This document shows, piece by piece, positions 23,650 to 32,084 of a DNA stretch of 39,187 nucleotides. A model generated the notes under the pieces. It worked only from the letters and a program-made list of their open reading frames with translations, had not been told where the DNA came from and did no database searches. Source of the stretch: Saprospiraceae bacterium (lineage in GTDB: Bacteria; Bacteroidota; Bacteroidia; Chitinophagales; Saprospiraceae); the NCBI GenBank assembly GCA_026993525.1, contig JALWSS010000193.1, positions 1 through 39,187 on the forward strand, written 5' to 3'. The position numbers were made by a program, and so were the translations under genes. The stretch's first letter is position 1. Each line of letters begins with the position of its first letter.

Positions 23650-25395
23650 ATGAAAACGCTGAATGCTTCGCAAGAACCGGGTGCAATAATACCCAACCTG
23701 GCCACCATGCTGAAACAGAACGCCGGCCGTTTTGCCGACAGCATTGTCTTTGCCCAAAAGGCTGGAACCGGATACCGTGGCATAAGCTGGAAGGAGTTCC
23801 TGAACGACATTGAGTGCATCGCCTGGAACTTGCACCAGGAGGGTTTTCGCGCCGGTGACAAAATGGTGTTGTTCTCGCCCAACCGCTTGGAGATGCTCGA
23901 AATGGAGATGGCCGTCATGGCTTCCGGTGGCATTGCGGTGCCCATATTTTACAACTTCATTGGCGATACTGCCGGGCTGCTCATCCGTCATTCCGACGCG
24001 GAATACCTGGCAGTGGCCGGTCAGGTGCAGCTATCCCGCATTTCACCGGAACTGAAGCTGAAAAGGATCGTCGTTTTTGACGATGTTTCAGAAGAGCGCT
24101 TCGGGAACCTGCTCCGCTTTGAGGAACTGAAAAAAGGTTGGAACGGCACTGCTTCGGTGCTCGATGAGGACCTCGATCCCCACAGCATCTGCCTCAACAT
24201 GTACACCTCCGGTACCATGGGGGTGCCCAAGTGCGTCCAGCTAACGCACCGGAACATCTTGTCGCAGCAGGCAGCCTTGAAACAACTCTGGAACCTTGAC
24301 AACCGGGACCGCTTCCTCAGTTACCTGCCCTGGCACCATAGTTTCGGCGGCATCTTCGAGCTTTTTTCCGCGCTCAGCAATGGGGCCACCTACCACCTTG
24401 AAAGCAGCCTCGGCAAGGACCCCTCCAGCATCATGGAGAACTGGAAACTGGTAAACCCCACGGTGTTTTTCAGCGTGCCCAAGGTGTACCAGGCACTGGT
24501 GGAACTGACCAAAGAAAGTGTGGAAGCCGAAGAGGCCTTTTTCAATTCCGGTCTCAAATTCGTCTTCACGGCTGCGGCTCCCCTTCCGGAAAACATCTCG
24601 CAGGAGTTTGAAAAACGGGGCATCCCGGTCATCGAAGGGTGGGGTTTGACCGAAACGGCCCCCTGCTGCACACTGACTGATCCGTCCCTCAGGCGGCAGC
24701 CCGGCGTGGTGGGCATGCCCATACCGGGTGTCAGCATCCGCATTGCCGAAGAAGATGAAATTCAGGTGAAAGGCCCCAACGTGATGCCGGGCTATTACAA
24801 AAACGACGAAGCCAACGCCCGTGCTTTTACCGAAGACGGCTGGTACCGCACCGGCGATGTAGGAACGCTCACCGATGCCGGTTTGAAACTGATCTCGAGG
24901 AAGGACCGCATTTTCAAATTGTCGAACGGCGAAAAGGTCATCCCAACGGAGATGGAGGGCCTCATCCGGAACAAATGCCACTATGTCTCCTTTGCGCTGG
25001 TGACGGGTTCCGGGGCGCCGTATCCGGTGGCCCTGTTGTTTCCCAACAAGCGGCTGCTCGAACACCCCGACTACAGCACCACCCCGATGGATGGCTGCTT
25101 CTGCCCCCGCAACCTGGAGGAATTGAGCCGCTGCCTGAAGGGCTGCCTCCACGATGCCAATTGCGACCTCAAACAAAAGTTTGCAAAGGTGAAAGCCGCA
25201 GCCATCATCAATGCCGAACTCAGCGTGGAAGACAACACGCTGACCCCATCCCTGAAGCTGGCACCCAACAACGTGATGAAGAAATTCAAGCTCCACCTGG
25301 ACAATCTCTACGGCGCCGACTACCCGGTCGGTGAAGAAGTATATGTCATCCGCCTGGAAGACGAAAAGGCCGGACGAGCCATGACAGAGCATTAA
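23650..25395 (+). CDS. AMP-forming acyl/aryl-CoA ligase
   Basis: The 581-residue ANL-superfamily ligase has the adenylation motif YTSGTMGVPK (185-194), EGWGLTETAP, GWYRTGDVG and a C-terminal LTPSLKLAPN lysine motif. The overall build resembles long-chain acyl-CoA synthetases more than the compact benzoate-CoA ligases of proteobacteria, and a cysteine-rich stretch (CFCPRNLEELSRCLKGCLHDANC) is inserted near the C-terminus. Its position directly after bcrD suggests it activates an aromatic acid such as benzoate or 4-hydroxybenzoate to the CoA ester, but substrate choice cannot be read. ATG 23650 is preferred over the TTG at 23644. Confidence 0.82.
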   Translation: MKTLNASQEPGAIIPNLATMLKQNAGRFADSIVFAQKAGTGYRGISWKEFLNDIECIAWNLHQEGFRAGDKMVLFSPNRLEMLEMEMAVMASGGIAVPIFYNFIGDTAGLLIRHSDAEYLAVAGQVQLSRISPELKLKRIVVFDDVSEERFGNLLRFEELKKGWNGTASVLDEDLDPHSICLNMYTSGTMGVPKCVQLTHRNILSQQAALKQLWNLDNRDRFLSYLPWHHSFGGIFELFSALSNGATYHLESSLGKDPSSIMENWKLVNPTVFFSVPKVYQALVELTKESVEAEEAFFNSGLKFVFTAAAPLPENISQEFEKRGIPVIEGWGLTETAPCCTLTDPSLRRQPGVVGMPIPGVSIRIAEEDEIQVKGPNVMPGYYKNDEANARAFTEDGWYRTGDVGTLTDAGLKLISRKDRIFKLSNGEKVIPTEMEGLIRNKCHYVSFALVTGSGAPYPVALLFPNKRLLEHPDYSTTPMDGCFCPRNLEELSRCLKGCLHDANCDLKQKFAKVKAAAIINAELSVEDNTLTPSLKLAPNNVMKKFKLHLDNLYGADYPVGEEVYVIRLEDEKAGRAMTEH

Positions 25396-25406
25396 AATGA
25401 AGAGCC

Positions 25407-26618
25407 ATGTATCAGATCAAGAGCACAGCATTGTTGAAGCAGGTTATGCGGGAGTACTTCCAAAGCTTTGAGGGCCGGAAAGTGGCCTGGTGCACCAGCG
25501 TGGGGCCGGCGGAATTGCTGCGGGCCTTTGGCTTTGAAGTGTATTTTCCTGAAAACCACGGTGCCCTCATCGGGGCCACCCGGATGGCGGAGCGCTTCAT
25601 TCCGGCTGCCACCAAAGCCGGTTTTTCGGGGCATGTTTGTTCGTACACCACCAGCGATATCGGCGCTTTTCTCTCAGGGGACTCTCCGCTTCGCAAACAC
25701 TACGGCATGGAGGAGGTTCCCAGGCCTGACCTCATCGTTTACAATACCAACCAGTGCCGGGAGGTAGAGGACTGGTTTCACTTTTACGCCCGTCATTTCA
25801 AGTGTCCCATTGCCGGCATCCACCCACCCCGGCACCTGCACGAGGTGGGCAGTGAGGAACTGCGGCTGGTCGCTGCGCAATTTGAGCAACTGATACCCGT
25901 GTGTGAGCAGGCCAGTGGCGTCCGTTTCGACATTGACCGCTACCGGGAAACCCTCCGGTTGAGCCAGGAAGCCACCGGTCTTTGGCAACAGGTGCTGCGC
26001 ACTGCCATTGCCTCGCCACCCCCGCTCAGCTTTTTCGACGGGGTCATTCACATGGGGCCCATCGTGGTGCTGAGGGGCACACAGCAGGCAGTGGATTATT
26101 ACCAGGCCCTGCTGGCAGAGCTCAGCGCCCATGTTGCCGAAGGAAAAGGCATTCTGAAAAAGGAGCAAAGCCGGATATTCTGGGATGGCATGCCCATCTG
26201 GGGCAAGATCAGGATGCTCTCTGACCTTTTTCTTCAGAACAACTCAGCCGTGGTGGCTTCGACCTATTGCAACAGTTGGATTTTTGAAGATTTTGACGAA
26301 CAGCATCCGTTTGAGTCGGCGGCCCTGGCTTACACCCGGATTTTTATCAATCTCAGTGAAGATGCAAAAATGAAGATGCTGAAAAAGTGGATCGGGGAGT
26401 TCCGAATAGACGGGGTCATCTTCCACGATTCCAAAACCTGCTTCCACAACTCCAATTCCCGGTTTGGCATGCACCTCCGGCTGAAAGAAGAAACCGGCAT
26501 TCCGGTGCTGGTGGTGGAGGGCGACCTCTGCGACCTGCGCTTCTTCTCCGAAGGGCAAAGCGTGACCAAAATCGAGACTTTCCTGGAACAGATCGAAAGC
26601 AGGATGTATGCGCATTAG
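25407..26618 (+). CDS. Second BcrB-like / 2-hydroxyacyl-CoA dehydratase D-type protein
   Basis: The 403-residue protein is homologous to BcrB of the same operon. Equivalent segments are GHVCSYTTSDIGAF with C78, YNTNQCREVEDWF with C117 and HDSKTCFHNSN with C345. The central HMGPIVVLRGTQQAVDYYQAL aligns with the BcrB segment YIGPINAGFRGTPDAVEYYQAL. So three cluster cysteines are kept, but there is no BcrC-like partner beside it. Single-subunit relatives that act with one ATPase are known (YjiM/YjiL, double-cubane proteins). The next gene supplies such an ATPase as part of a fusion. Possible roles are dehydration of a 2-hydroxyacyl-CoA, reduction of an alternative substrate, or an accessory to ring reduction. 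Confidence 0.8.
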   Translation: MYQIKSTALLKQVMREYFQSFEGRKVAWCTSVGPAELLRAFGFEVYFPENHGALIGATRMAERFIPAATKAGFSGHVCSYTTSDIGAFLSGDSPLRKHYGMEEVPRPDLIVYNTNQCREVEDWFHFYARHFKCPIAGIHPPRHLHEVGSEELRLVAAQFEQLIPVCEQASGVRFDIDRYRETLRLSQEATGLWQQVLRTAIASPPPLSFFDGVIHMGPIVVLRGTQQAVDYYQALLAELSAHVAEGKGILKKEQSRIFWDGMPIWGKIRMLSDLFLQNNSAVVASTYCNSWIFEDFDEQHPFESAALAYTRIFINLSEDAKMKMLKKWIGEFRIDGVIFHDSKTCFHNSNSRFGMHLRLKEETGIPVLVVEGDLCDLRFFSEGQSVTKIETFLEQIESRMYAH

Positions 26619-26637
26619 AAGTACAACAGGCAAGTGA

Positions 26638-26679
26638 CCCCGATCCCCAAGCCGGTACCGATAGTTGTCGGCATCGGGG
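26638..26679 (+). other. Intercistronic hairpin before the fusion gene
   Basis: CCCCGAT (26638-26644) pairs with ATCGGGG (26673-26679), and inside it GCCG (26651-26654) pairs with CGGC (26669-26672). It sits in the 120-bp gap before the fusion gene, with no T-run after it. It may affect transcript stability or be a dispersed repeat. Confidence 0.45.
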
Positions 26680-26738
26680 GCACTCAGGCTTTAAACCAAC
26701 AAGTTATGGCCAACAGCACCAAACGCAATGGAAAAGCA

Positions 26739-28538
26739 ATGAAAACGGCCATCGTCGGCATGGGCCCGGTGGGGATGATCCTGGCCTCGCACCTGCAAAA
26801 GGCCGGCTGCAAAGTGGCCGTTTGCGACAACGATAAAATCAAGATCAACCTGATCCGGAAAGAGGGCATACGTCTGGAGGGAACCATTGAATTGCGAAGT
26901 TCTTTTGAGCACGTTTACGGCAGCATTGACGACCTGGCCGCTTTTGGGCCGGACCTGGTGCTGGTATGCCTCAAGACCTACCACACCGAGGCCTCCGTTC
27001 AGCAACTGTCCACCCTGAACCGGGAAGGCTGCCATTTCGTAAGTGCCCAAAACGGCATTGACACCGAATACATCCTTGCGGATGCGCTGGGTGAATCCAA
27101 AGTGCTGCGCATGGTCATCAACTTTGCCGGCAATCTGCGGGCCCCCAACGTGGTCAGGGTTACCTTTTTCAATCCGCCCAACTACCTGGCTTCGGTGGAC
27201 GACAGCGCCGCTGCGGTTGCCAACGACCTCGCAGAAAAAATGGTCCTGGCGGGCCTGGATACCAGGGTCATCAATTCTTTTGAGCTGATACGAAGAAGCT
27301 GGGAAAAAGCCATCCTCAACTCATCGCTCAGTGCCCTGTGCGGCATCGGCCGGTTGACCATCAAAGAAGCCATGGAGATGCCCAACACCGTTGAGATCAT
27401 CGAACAGGTGATCCAGGAAGCGGTGGAAGTGGCCGGGGCCGAAAAGATCTATTTCGAAGATGATTTCATCAGAAAGTGCATGCGATACCTGAAAAAAGCA
27501 GGCGATCACTTTCCTTCCCTGGCCGTTGACCTCATCAACAACAGGCCCACGGAAATTGACTACTTCAACGGCAAGATCGTCGAGTACGGCCGCAAGCACT
27601 ACATCCGCACTTCGCTCAACCTCTCTTTCACCAACATGGTGCGGGCCATGACCCAAAAGATGCTGAAGGGGCGCCTCCGGCAAAACGACTGGAGGGCAGC
27701 AGCCAACGGCCCCCGCCCACCATTGGCTGCACCCTGCTTTTTGGGCATTGACCTGGGCTCGGCCTACACCAAGATCATTGTCATTGACAGCAACGCCCGG
27801 GTGGTGCACCAGAGCACACATCAAACCCACAACCGCGAGCGCATTGCCATCAGCCATGTGACAGAGGCTTTGAAAGAGGAATTTCCGATTGCCTACTCTT
27901 GTGCTACCGGCTATGGCCGAAAGACCTTTTCCGGTGCCGACATTGTGAAAACGGAGATATACTGCGCTGCTACCGCCCTGGCTGCTGAACATCCCGGTGC
28001 CAAAACCATCCTGGACATCGGCGGGGAGGACATTAAAAGCATCCATTGCGACGAACAAGGCAAGGTGGAAAACTTCTACCTCAACGACAAGTGCGCCGCC
28101 GGCACCGGCTCTTTCCTGACAGAAATTGCCGAGCGGGCGGGCATTGAAATACCGGCAATGAGCGACCTGGCCTCCAAATCCAACTTCGGCAAAGAGCTGA
28201 ACAGCTTCTGCACCGTGTTTGCGAAGACCGAGATCATGAAGTGGATTTTCGAGGGAGTGCCATTGGAAGACACTGCCAAAGGCATCTACCTCTCCATCGC
28301 CAACAGGGTGGCCAAAATGCGGCTGGCCCCCGGCGTTCCGGTATTCATGATCGGCGGGGTTGTGGCGCACCATCCCTACCTGCCCAAATTGCTGGAACAG
28401 CGGCTGGGGGCCACCATCAACACCGTGGAACGCCCTCAACACCAGGTGGCGCTGGGGGCCGCCCTGCTCGCAAAGTCATTCTACCTCCGCAATGAAGAAC
28501 ATGAGAAAGAACCCGTGAAAGAAGGTGAATTGACGTAA
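26739..28538 (+). CDS. Ketopantoate-reductase-like dehydrogenase fused to BcrA/HgdC-type ATPase
   Basis: The 599-residue two-domain protein. Residues 1-305 are a complete ApbA/PanE-type dehydrogenase: GMGPVG (7-12), the catalytic lysine K190 with N194 in RRSWEKAILN, and a C-terminal RPTEIDYFNGKI segment. Residues 334-580 are a complete BadF/BcrA-family ATPase: GIDLGSAYTK, DIGGEDIKS, and the cluster cysteines C452 (NDKCAAGTG) and C491 (FCTVFAKTE). The ATPase half resembles the homodimeric HgdC/HadI activators. PanE relatives can reduce 2-oxoacids to (R)-2-hydroxyacids, the precursors of 2-hydroxyacyl-CoA dehydratase substrates, which would explain the fusion. I know of no described protein with this architecture. 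ATG 26739 starts at the Rossmann strand; ATG 26706 is also possible. Confidence 0.82.
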   Translation: MKTAIVGMGPVGMILASHLQKAGCKVAVCDNDKIKINLIRKEGIRLEGTIELRSSFEHVYGSIDDLAAFGPDLVLVCLKTYHTEASVQQLSTLNREGCHFVSAQNGIDTEYILADALGESKVLRMVINFAGNLRAPNVVRVTFFNPPNYLASVDDSAAAVANDLAEKMVLAGLDTRVINSFELIRRSWEKAILNSSLSALCGIGRLTIKEAMEMPNTVEIIEQVIQEAVEVAGAEKIYFEDDFIRKCMRYLKKAGDHFPSLAVDLINNRPTEIDYFNGKIVEYGRKHYIRTSLNLSFTNMVRAMTQKMLKGRLRQNDWRAAANGPRPPLAAPCFLGIDLGSAYTKIIVIDSNARVVHQSTHQTHNRERIAISHVTEALKEEFPIAYSCATGYGRKTFSGADIVKTEIYCAATALAAEHPGAKTILDIGGEDIKSIHCDEQGKVENFYLNDKCAAGTGSFLTEIAERAGIEIPAMSDLASKSNFGKELNSFCTVFAKTEIMKWIFEGVPLEDTAKGIYLSIANRVAKMRLAPGVPVFMIGGVVAHHPYLPKLLEQRLGATINTVERPQHQVALGAALLAKSFYLRNEEHEKEPVKEGELT

Positions 28539-28549
28539 CCAGAGAAACC

Positions 28550-29803
28550 ATGCACGACAAATCAAAAGGCTTCGGAATTGCCTACGACAACATCTACCTG
28601 GCCGGCGGGGCCCGTACCCCCTTCGGTAAACTATGCGGCACACTGGGGCGGGTCTCGCCCACCGATCTCGGCATTTTCGCTGCCCGGGCGGCACTCGAAA
28701 AATCAAAGGTGGCACCGGAAGAGATTGACCAGGTCATCTTCGCCAACATTGGTCAGAGCTCCGGCGATGCCTATTTTCTGCCGCGCCACATCGGGTTGTA
28801 TGCCGGGGTGCCGGCCACAGTGCCGGCGCTGATGGTGCAGCGCATTTGCGGCTCCGGTTTCGAGGTGATCATTGCAGGGGCAGAACAGATCACCCTGGGC
28901 AAGGCCAGGGTAGCTCTCTGTGGCGGCACCGAAAACATGACCCTGGCACCAACGGCTTCCTTCGGCAACAGGATGGGATACCCCCTCGGCAAACCCGGTT
29001 TTGTGGATATGCTCTGGGAGGCCCTGAACGACACTGCCGCAGTGCCTATGGGCTGCACTGCCGAAAACATTGCCAGGAAATACGGCATCGCCAGAGCTGA
29101 GGCCGACGAGTTTGCGAAGCAAAGCATTGACAGGGCCATTGCCGCTACTGAAAGCGGCTATTTCCGGGAAGAAATGGTGGCGTTGAACAGCACCGTCTTC
29201 GAGGTGGAGGGCCTGAGGCCCAGAAAAGTGAAACTGCCCCGGAACGTCAAAGACTTCAGCACCGATGAAAACATCCGGCCCTCAGACCCTGAGGCGATGG
29301 CCAAACTCCCCCCTGTCTTCGAAAAAGAAGGGGTGCAAACAGCGGCCAATTCCAGCGGCATCGTGGATGGTGCAGCAGCGGTGGTGGTGGCTCACGGCAA
29401 TTTCCTTCGGGAAAAACAGCTCAAACCACTCGGCCGGCTGGTAGCTTCTGCCACCAGTGCCCTCGACCCCTGGTACATGGGACTGGGCCCGGTGCCGTCC
29501 ATCCGGTTGGTGCTGGAGATAGCCGGCCTGAGCCTCGATGACATTGGCCTGATCGAAATCAATGAGGCCTTCGCTGCGCAATACCTTGGCTGCGAGCGGG
29601 AGCTGGGGCTGAACCGCAACAAAGTAAACGTGAATGGTGGTGCCATTGCCCTCGGGCATCCACTGGCGGCCACGGGTACGCGCCTGTCGCTCACCCTTTG
29701 CCGATCCATGAAAACCTTAAATGTAAAGTACGGCATAGCCTCGGCCTGCATTGGCGGTGGTCAGGGCATCGCCTTGCTTTTTGAAAATACCGATGCCTCA
29801 TGA
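28550..29803 (+). CDS. Thiolase (acetyl-CoA acyltransferase)
   Basis: The 417-residue thiolase has the acyl-accepting cysteine C100 in QRICGSGFE, the NEAFAAQ segment, GHPLAATGTR with the active histidine, and the C-terminal CIGGGQG with the second cysteine. In this pathway it would split 3-oxopimelyl-CoA into glutaryl-CoA and acetyl-CoA, and could also cleave acetoacetyl-CoA in the lower pathway. It starts 11 bp after the fusion gene and its stop overlaps the start of had by 4 bp (ATGA). Pathway role is from context; the family assignment is secure. Confidence 0.9.
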   Translation: MHDKSKGFGIAYDNIYLAGGARTPFGKLCGTLGRVSPTDLGIFAARAALEKSKVAPEEIDQVIFANIGQSSGDAYFLPRHIGLYAGVPATVPALMVQRICGSGFEVIIAGAEQITLGKARVALCGGTENMTLAPTASFGNRMGYPLGKPGFVDMLWEALNDTAAVPMGCTAENIARKYGIARAEADEFAKQSIDRAIAATESGYFREEMVALNSTVFEVEGLRPRKVKLPRNVKDFSTDENIRPSDPEAMAKLPPVFEKEGVQTAANSSGIVDGAAAVVVAHGNFLREKQLKPLGRLVASATSALDPWYMGLGPVPSIRLVLEIAGLSLDDIGLIEINEAFAAQYLGCERELGLNRNKVNVNGGAIALGHPLAATGTRLSLTLCRSMKTLNVKYGIASACIGGGQGIALLFENTDAS

Positions 29804-30921
29804 ATACAGATCTGGAATATGAACAAACTTTGTCGAAGCACCTCAAACCGCTCTCCGGCCAGCCCTACCGCTGGCAAATGACCGCAGTGGATGCGCCTTT
29901 TGAGCGGGCAAATTTTGACCCGCCGGCACCTGGCCCTGAAGAGGCGCTGGTACGGGTGGCCGGTTGTGGCGTTTGCCATACGGACATCAGCTTCTGGCAC
30001 CACGGCGTAAAGATTCGCCACGAATTGCCCCTGACACTCGGCCACGAGATCAGTGGAGTGGTGGAAGACGGCCCGGCGCACCTGAAAGGCAAGCCCGTCA
30101 TCATTCCCGCTGTGCTGCCCTGTGGTGAGTGCGAACTCTGTCGTTCCGGGCGGAGCAACATCTGCCGCCACCAGTTGATGCCTGGCAACGACTTTCACGG
30201 GGGCTTTGCTTCCCACATTGTGGTACCCCACCGCTTTTTGTGTCCCGTTCCGGAAAAGGCGTTGGAGCAATGGTCGCTGCCGCAACTTTCCGTCATAGCA
30301 GATGCGGTGTCCACGCCTTACCAGGTCGTTGAAAAATCCGGTTTGAAGCCCGGTGATTTTGCCATCGTCATCGGTGTTGGCGGCGTGGGCCTCTACGGTG
30401 CCCTCATTGCGAAGATAAAAGGCGCCACCGTGCTGGCCATTGACATTGACGACACAAAGCTGGAGGCAGTCAGTGCCAGGGGAATAGATGCGGTTTTAAA
30501 CTCGCGTGGCCAGGACATTCCGACGCTCAGGAAAGCCGTGCGGGGCCAGGCAAAGGCGTTGGGCGCCCCTGCCCACGGTTGGAATATCTTCGAAATATCA
30601 GGCACTGCGGCCGGGCAGGAGCTGGCTTTCAACCTCATGGGCATTGCTTCCACCCTGTCCGTCGTGGGCTTCACCATGGACAAGGTAAACGTCCGGCTGA
30701 GCAACCTGATGGCCTTCGATGCGCAGGTGATTGGCACCTGGGGCTGCCGGGCAGAACTGTATCCGGATGTGGTGGACCTGGTTGCCTCCGGAAAATTGCC
30801 GGTAGGCGAGTTTGTAGAGCTGTTCCCGCTTTCAACAATCAACGAGGTCTTTCGCAATACCCTGAAGCACAAGTACAGCAAGAGGTCGGTGCTGGTGCCT
30901 GACGAGCTGTACACTGTTTGA
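29800..30921 (+). CDS. had: 6-hydroxycyclohex-1-ene-1-carbonyl-CoA dehydrogenase
   Basis: The 373-residue zinc-dependent alcohol dehydrogenase has catalytic zinc ligands C56 (GCGVCHTD) and H82-E83, four structural zinc cysteines at C108, C111, C114 and C122, and the cofactor loop GVGGVGLYG. D216 in the LAIDID segment favours NAD. Overall sequence resembles Had of the anaerobic benzoyl-CoA pathway, and it is followed by the next two pathway genes, oah and dch. The reaction is NAD-dependent oxidation of the 6-hydroxy-enoyl-CoA to 6-oxocyclohex-1-ene-1-carbonyl-CoA. Coupled to the thiolase gene by a 4-bp overlap. Confidence 0.9.
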   Translation: MNTDLEYEQTLSKHLKPLSGQPYRWQMTAVDAPFERANFDPPAPGPEEALVRVAGCGVCHTDISFWHHGVKIRHELPLTLGHEISGVVEDGPAHLKGKPVIIPAVLPCGECELCRSGRSNICRHQLMPGNDFHGGFASHIVVPHRFLCPVPEKALEQWSLPQLSVIADAVSTPYQVVEKSGLKPGDFAIVIGVGGVGLYGALIAKIKGATVLAIDIDDTKLEAVSARGIDAVLNSRGQDIPTLRKAVRGQAKALGAPAHGWNIFEISGTAAGQELAFNLMGIASTLSVVGFTMDKVNVRLSNLMAFDAQVIGTWGCRAELYPDVVDLVASGKLPVGEFVELFPLSTINEVFRNTLKHKYSKRSVLVPDELYTV

Positions 30922-30955
30922 GGATTTGCCGGACCATCCAAATAAATATCAGATC

Positions 30956-32059
30956 ATGAAAGAACTAGTCAATCACAACCTGGTCAACACTGAATTCAAA
31001 GAGATCATCTTCGAAAAACGCCCCTGCAAAGACGCACAGGGTGTACCCATTCCCGGGTTGTTCAATGCCTGGATCATGCTGAACAATCCCCGGCAATACA
31101 ATTCCTACACGACGGCTGCGGTGAAAGAGGTCATCCTGGCCTTCCGGCAAGCCAGCAACGACCGTTCGGTAGTGGCAGTGGTGTTTACCGGCGTTGGCCA
31201 CAAGGCCTTTTGCACCGGCGGCAACACCAAAGAATACGCTGAGTATTACGCCGGCAATCCACAGGAGTACAGCCAGTACATGCGCTTGTTCAACGACATG
31301 GTCAGCGCCATCCTGCTTTGCGAAAAACCGGTCATCAACCGGGTGAACGGCATGCGCATCGCCGGCGGGCAGGAGATCGGCATGGCCTGCGACTTCACCA
31401 TCGCCCAGGACCTGGCCCGCTTCGGCCAGGCAGGCCCCAAACACGGCAGCGCCCCCATCGGCGGCTCCACGGATTTCCTGCACCTGTTCGTCGGCGTTGA
31501 GAGGGCCATGTGGTCGTTGACCCTTTGCCAGACCTGGACAGCCTACCAGGCCCGCCATTACGGCCTCATCTCCGAGGTGGTGCCGGCCCTTAAACTCGAA
31601 GGAAAATTTGTGCCCAACCCGCTGGTCATCACCGACCGGTGGCTCGATGAACACGGGCAGATCGTTTACGGAACGATGAAAACCGGACAAGAGCTGAAAC
31701 AGGGCAAAGCCATGCTGGCTGCCGGTGACATTGACCTGAGCCTGCTCGACGCCAAAGTGGACGAGTACATAGCCGGCTTGCTGGAAACGTTCCCGAACTG
31801 CACCATGAAAACCATCAATGCCCTGCGCCAGAAAAAACTGGAACACTGGGACAAAAACAAAGAAGCCAACCGGGAGTGGCTGGCACTGAACATGATGACC
31901 GAGGCCAAAGCCGGCTTCAGGGCTTTTAACGAAGGCCCGAAACACGACCGGGAGGTGAACTTTGTAAAGCTGCGGCAGTTGCTGGCCGAAGGCCACGAGT
32001 GGAACGACGACCTCATCAAAGCAGTATCGCCCCAGTTCAGGGAATTGAGCGATGCCTGA
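30956..32059 (+). CDS. oah: 6-oxocyclohex-1-ene-1-carbonyl-CoA hydrolase (BamA/Oah)
   Basis: The 367-residue crotonase-fold enzyme, longer than ordinary hydratases, has the oxyanion segment FCTGGNTKEYAEYYAG (85-100), INRVNGMRIAGGQEIGMACD, and the diagnostic GPKHGSAPIGGSTDF (160-174). This is the family used as a marker for anaerobic aromatic degradation. It adds water twice and opens the ring of 6-oxocyclohexenoyl-CoA to 3-hydroxypimelyl-CoA. ATG 30956 is chosen because the TTG at 30926 adds an unconserved stretch. It follows had by 34 bp and precedes dch by 25 bp. Confidence 0.95.
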   Translation: MKELVNHNLVNTEFKEIIFEKRPCKDAQGVPIPGLFNAWIMLNNPRQYNSYTTAAVKEVILAFRQASNDRSVVAVVFTGVGHKAFCTGGNTKEYAEYYAGNPQEYSQYMRLFNDMVSAILLCEKPVINRVNGMRIAGGQEIGMACDFTIAQDLARFGQAGPKHGSAPIGGSTDFLHLFVGVERAMWSLTLCQTWTAYQARHYGLISEVVPALKLEGKFVPNPLVITDRWLDEHGQIVYGTMKTGQELKQGKAMLAAGDIDLSLLDAKVDEYIAGLLETFPNCTMKTINALRQKKLEHWDKNKEANREWLALNMMTEAKAGFRAFNEGPKHDREVNFVKLRQLLAEGHEWNDDLIKAVSPQFRELSDA

Positions 32060-32084
32060 GCTGTGGAACTGAAATCCTTCAACC

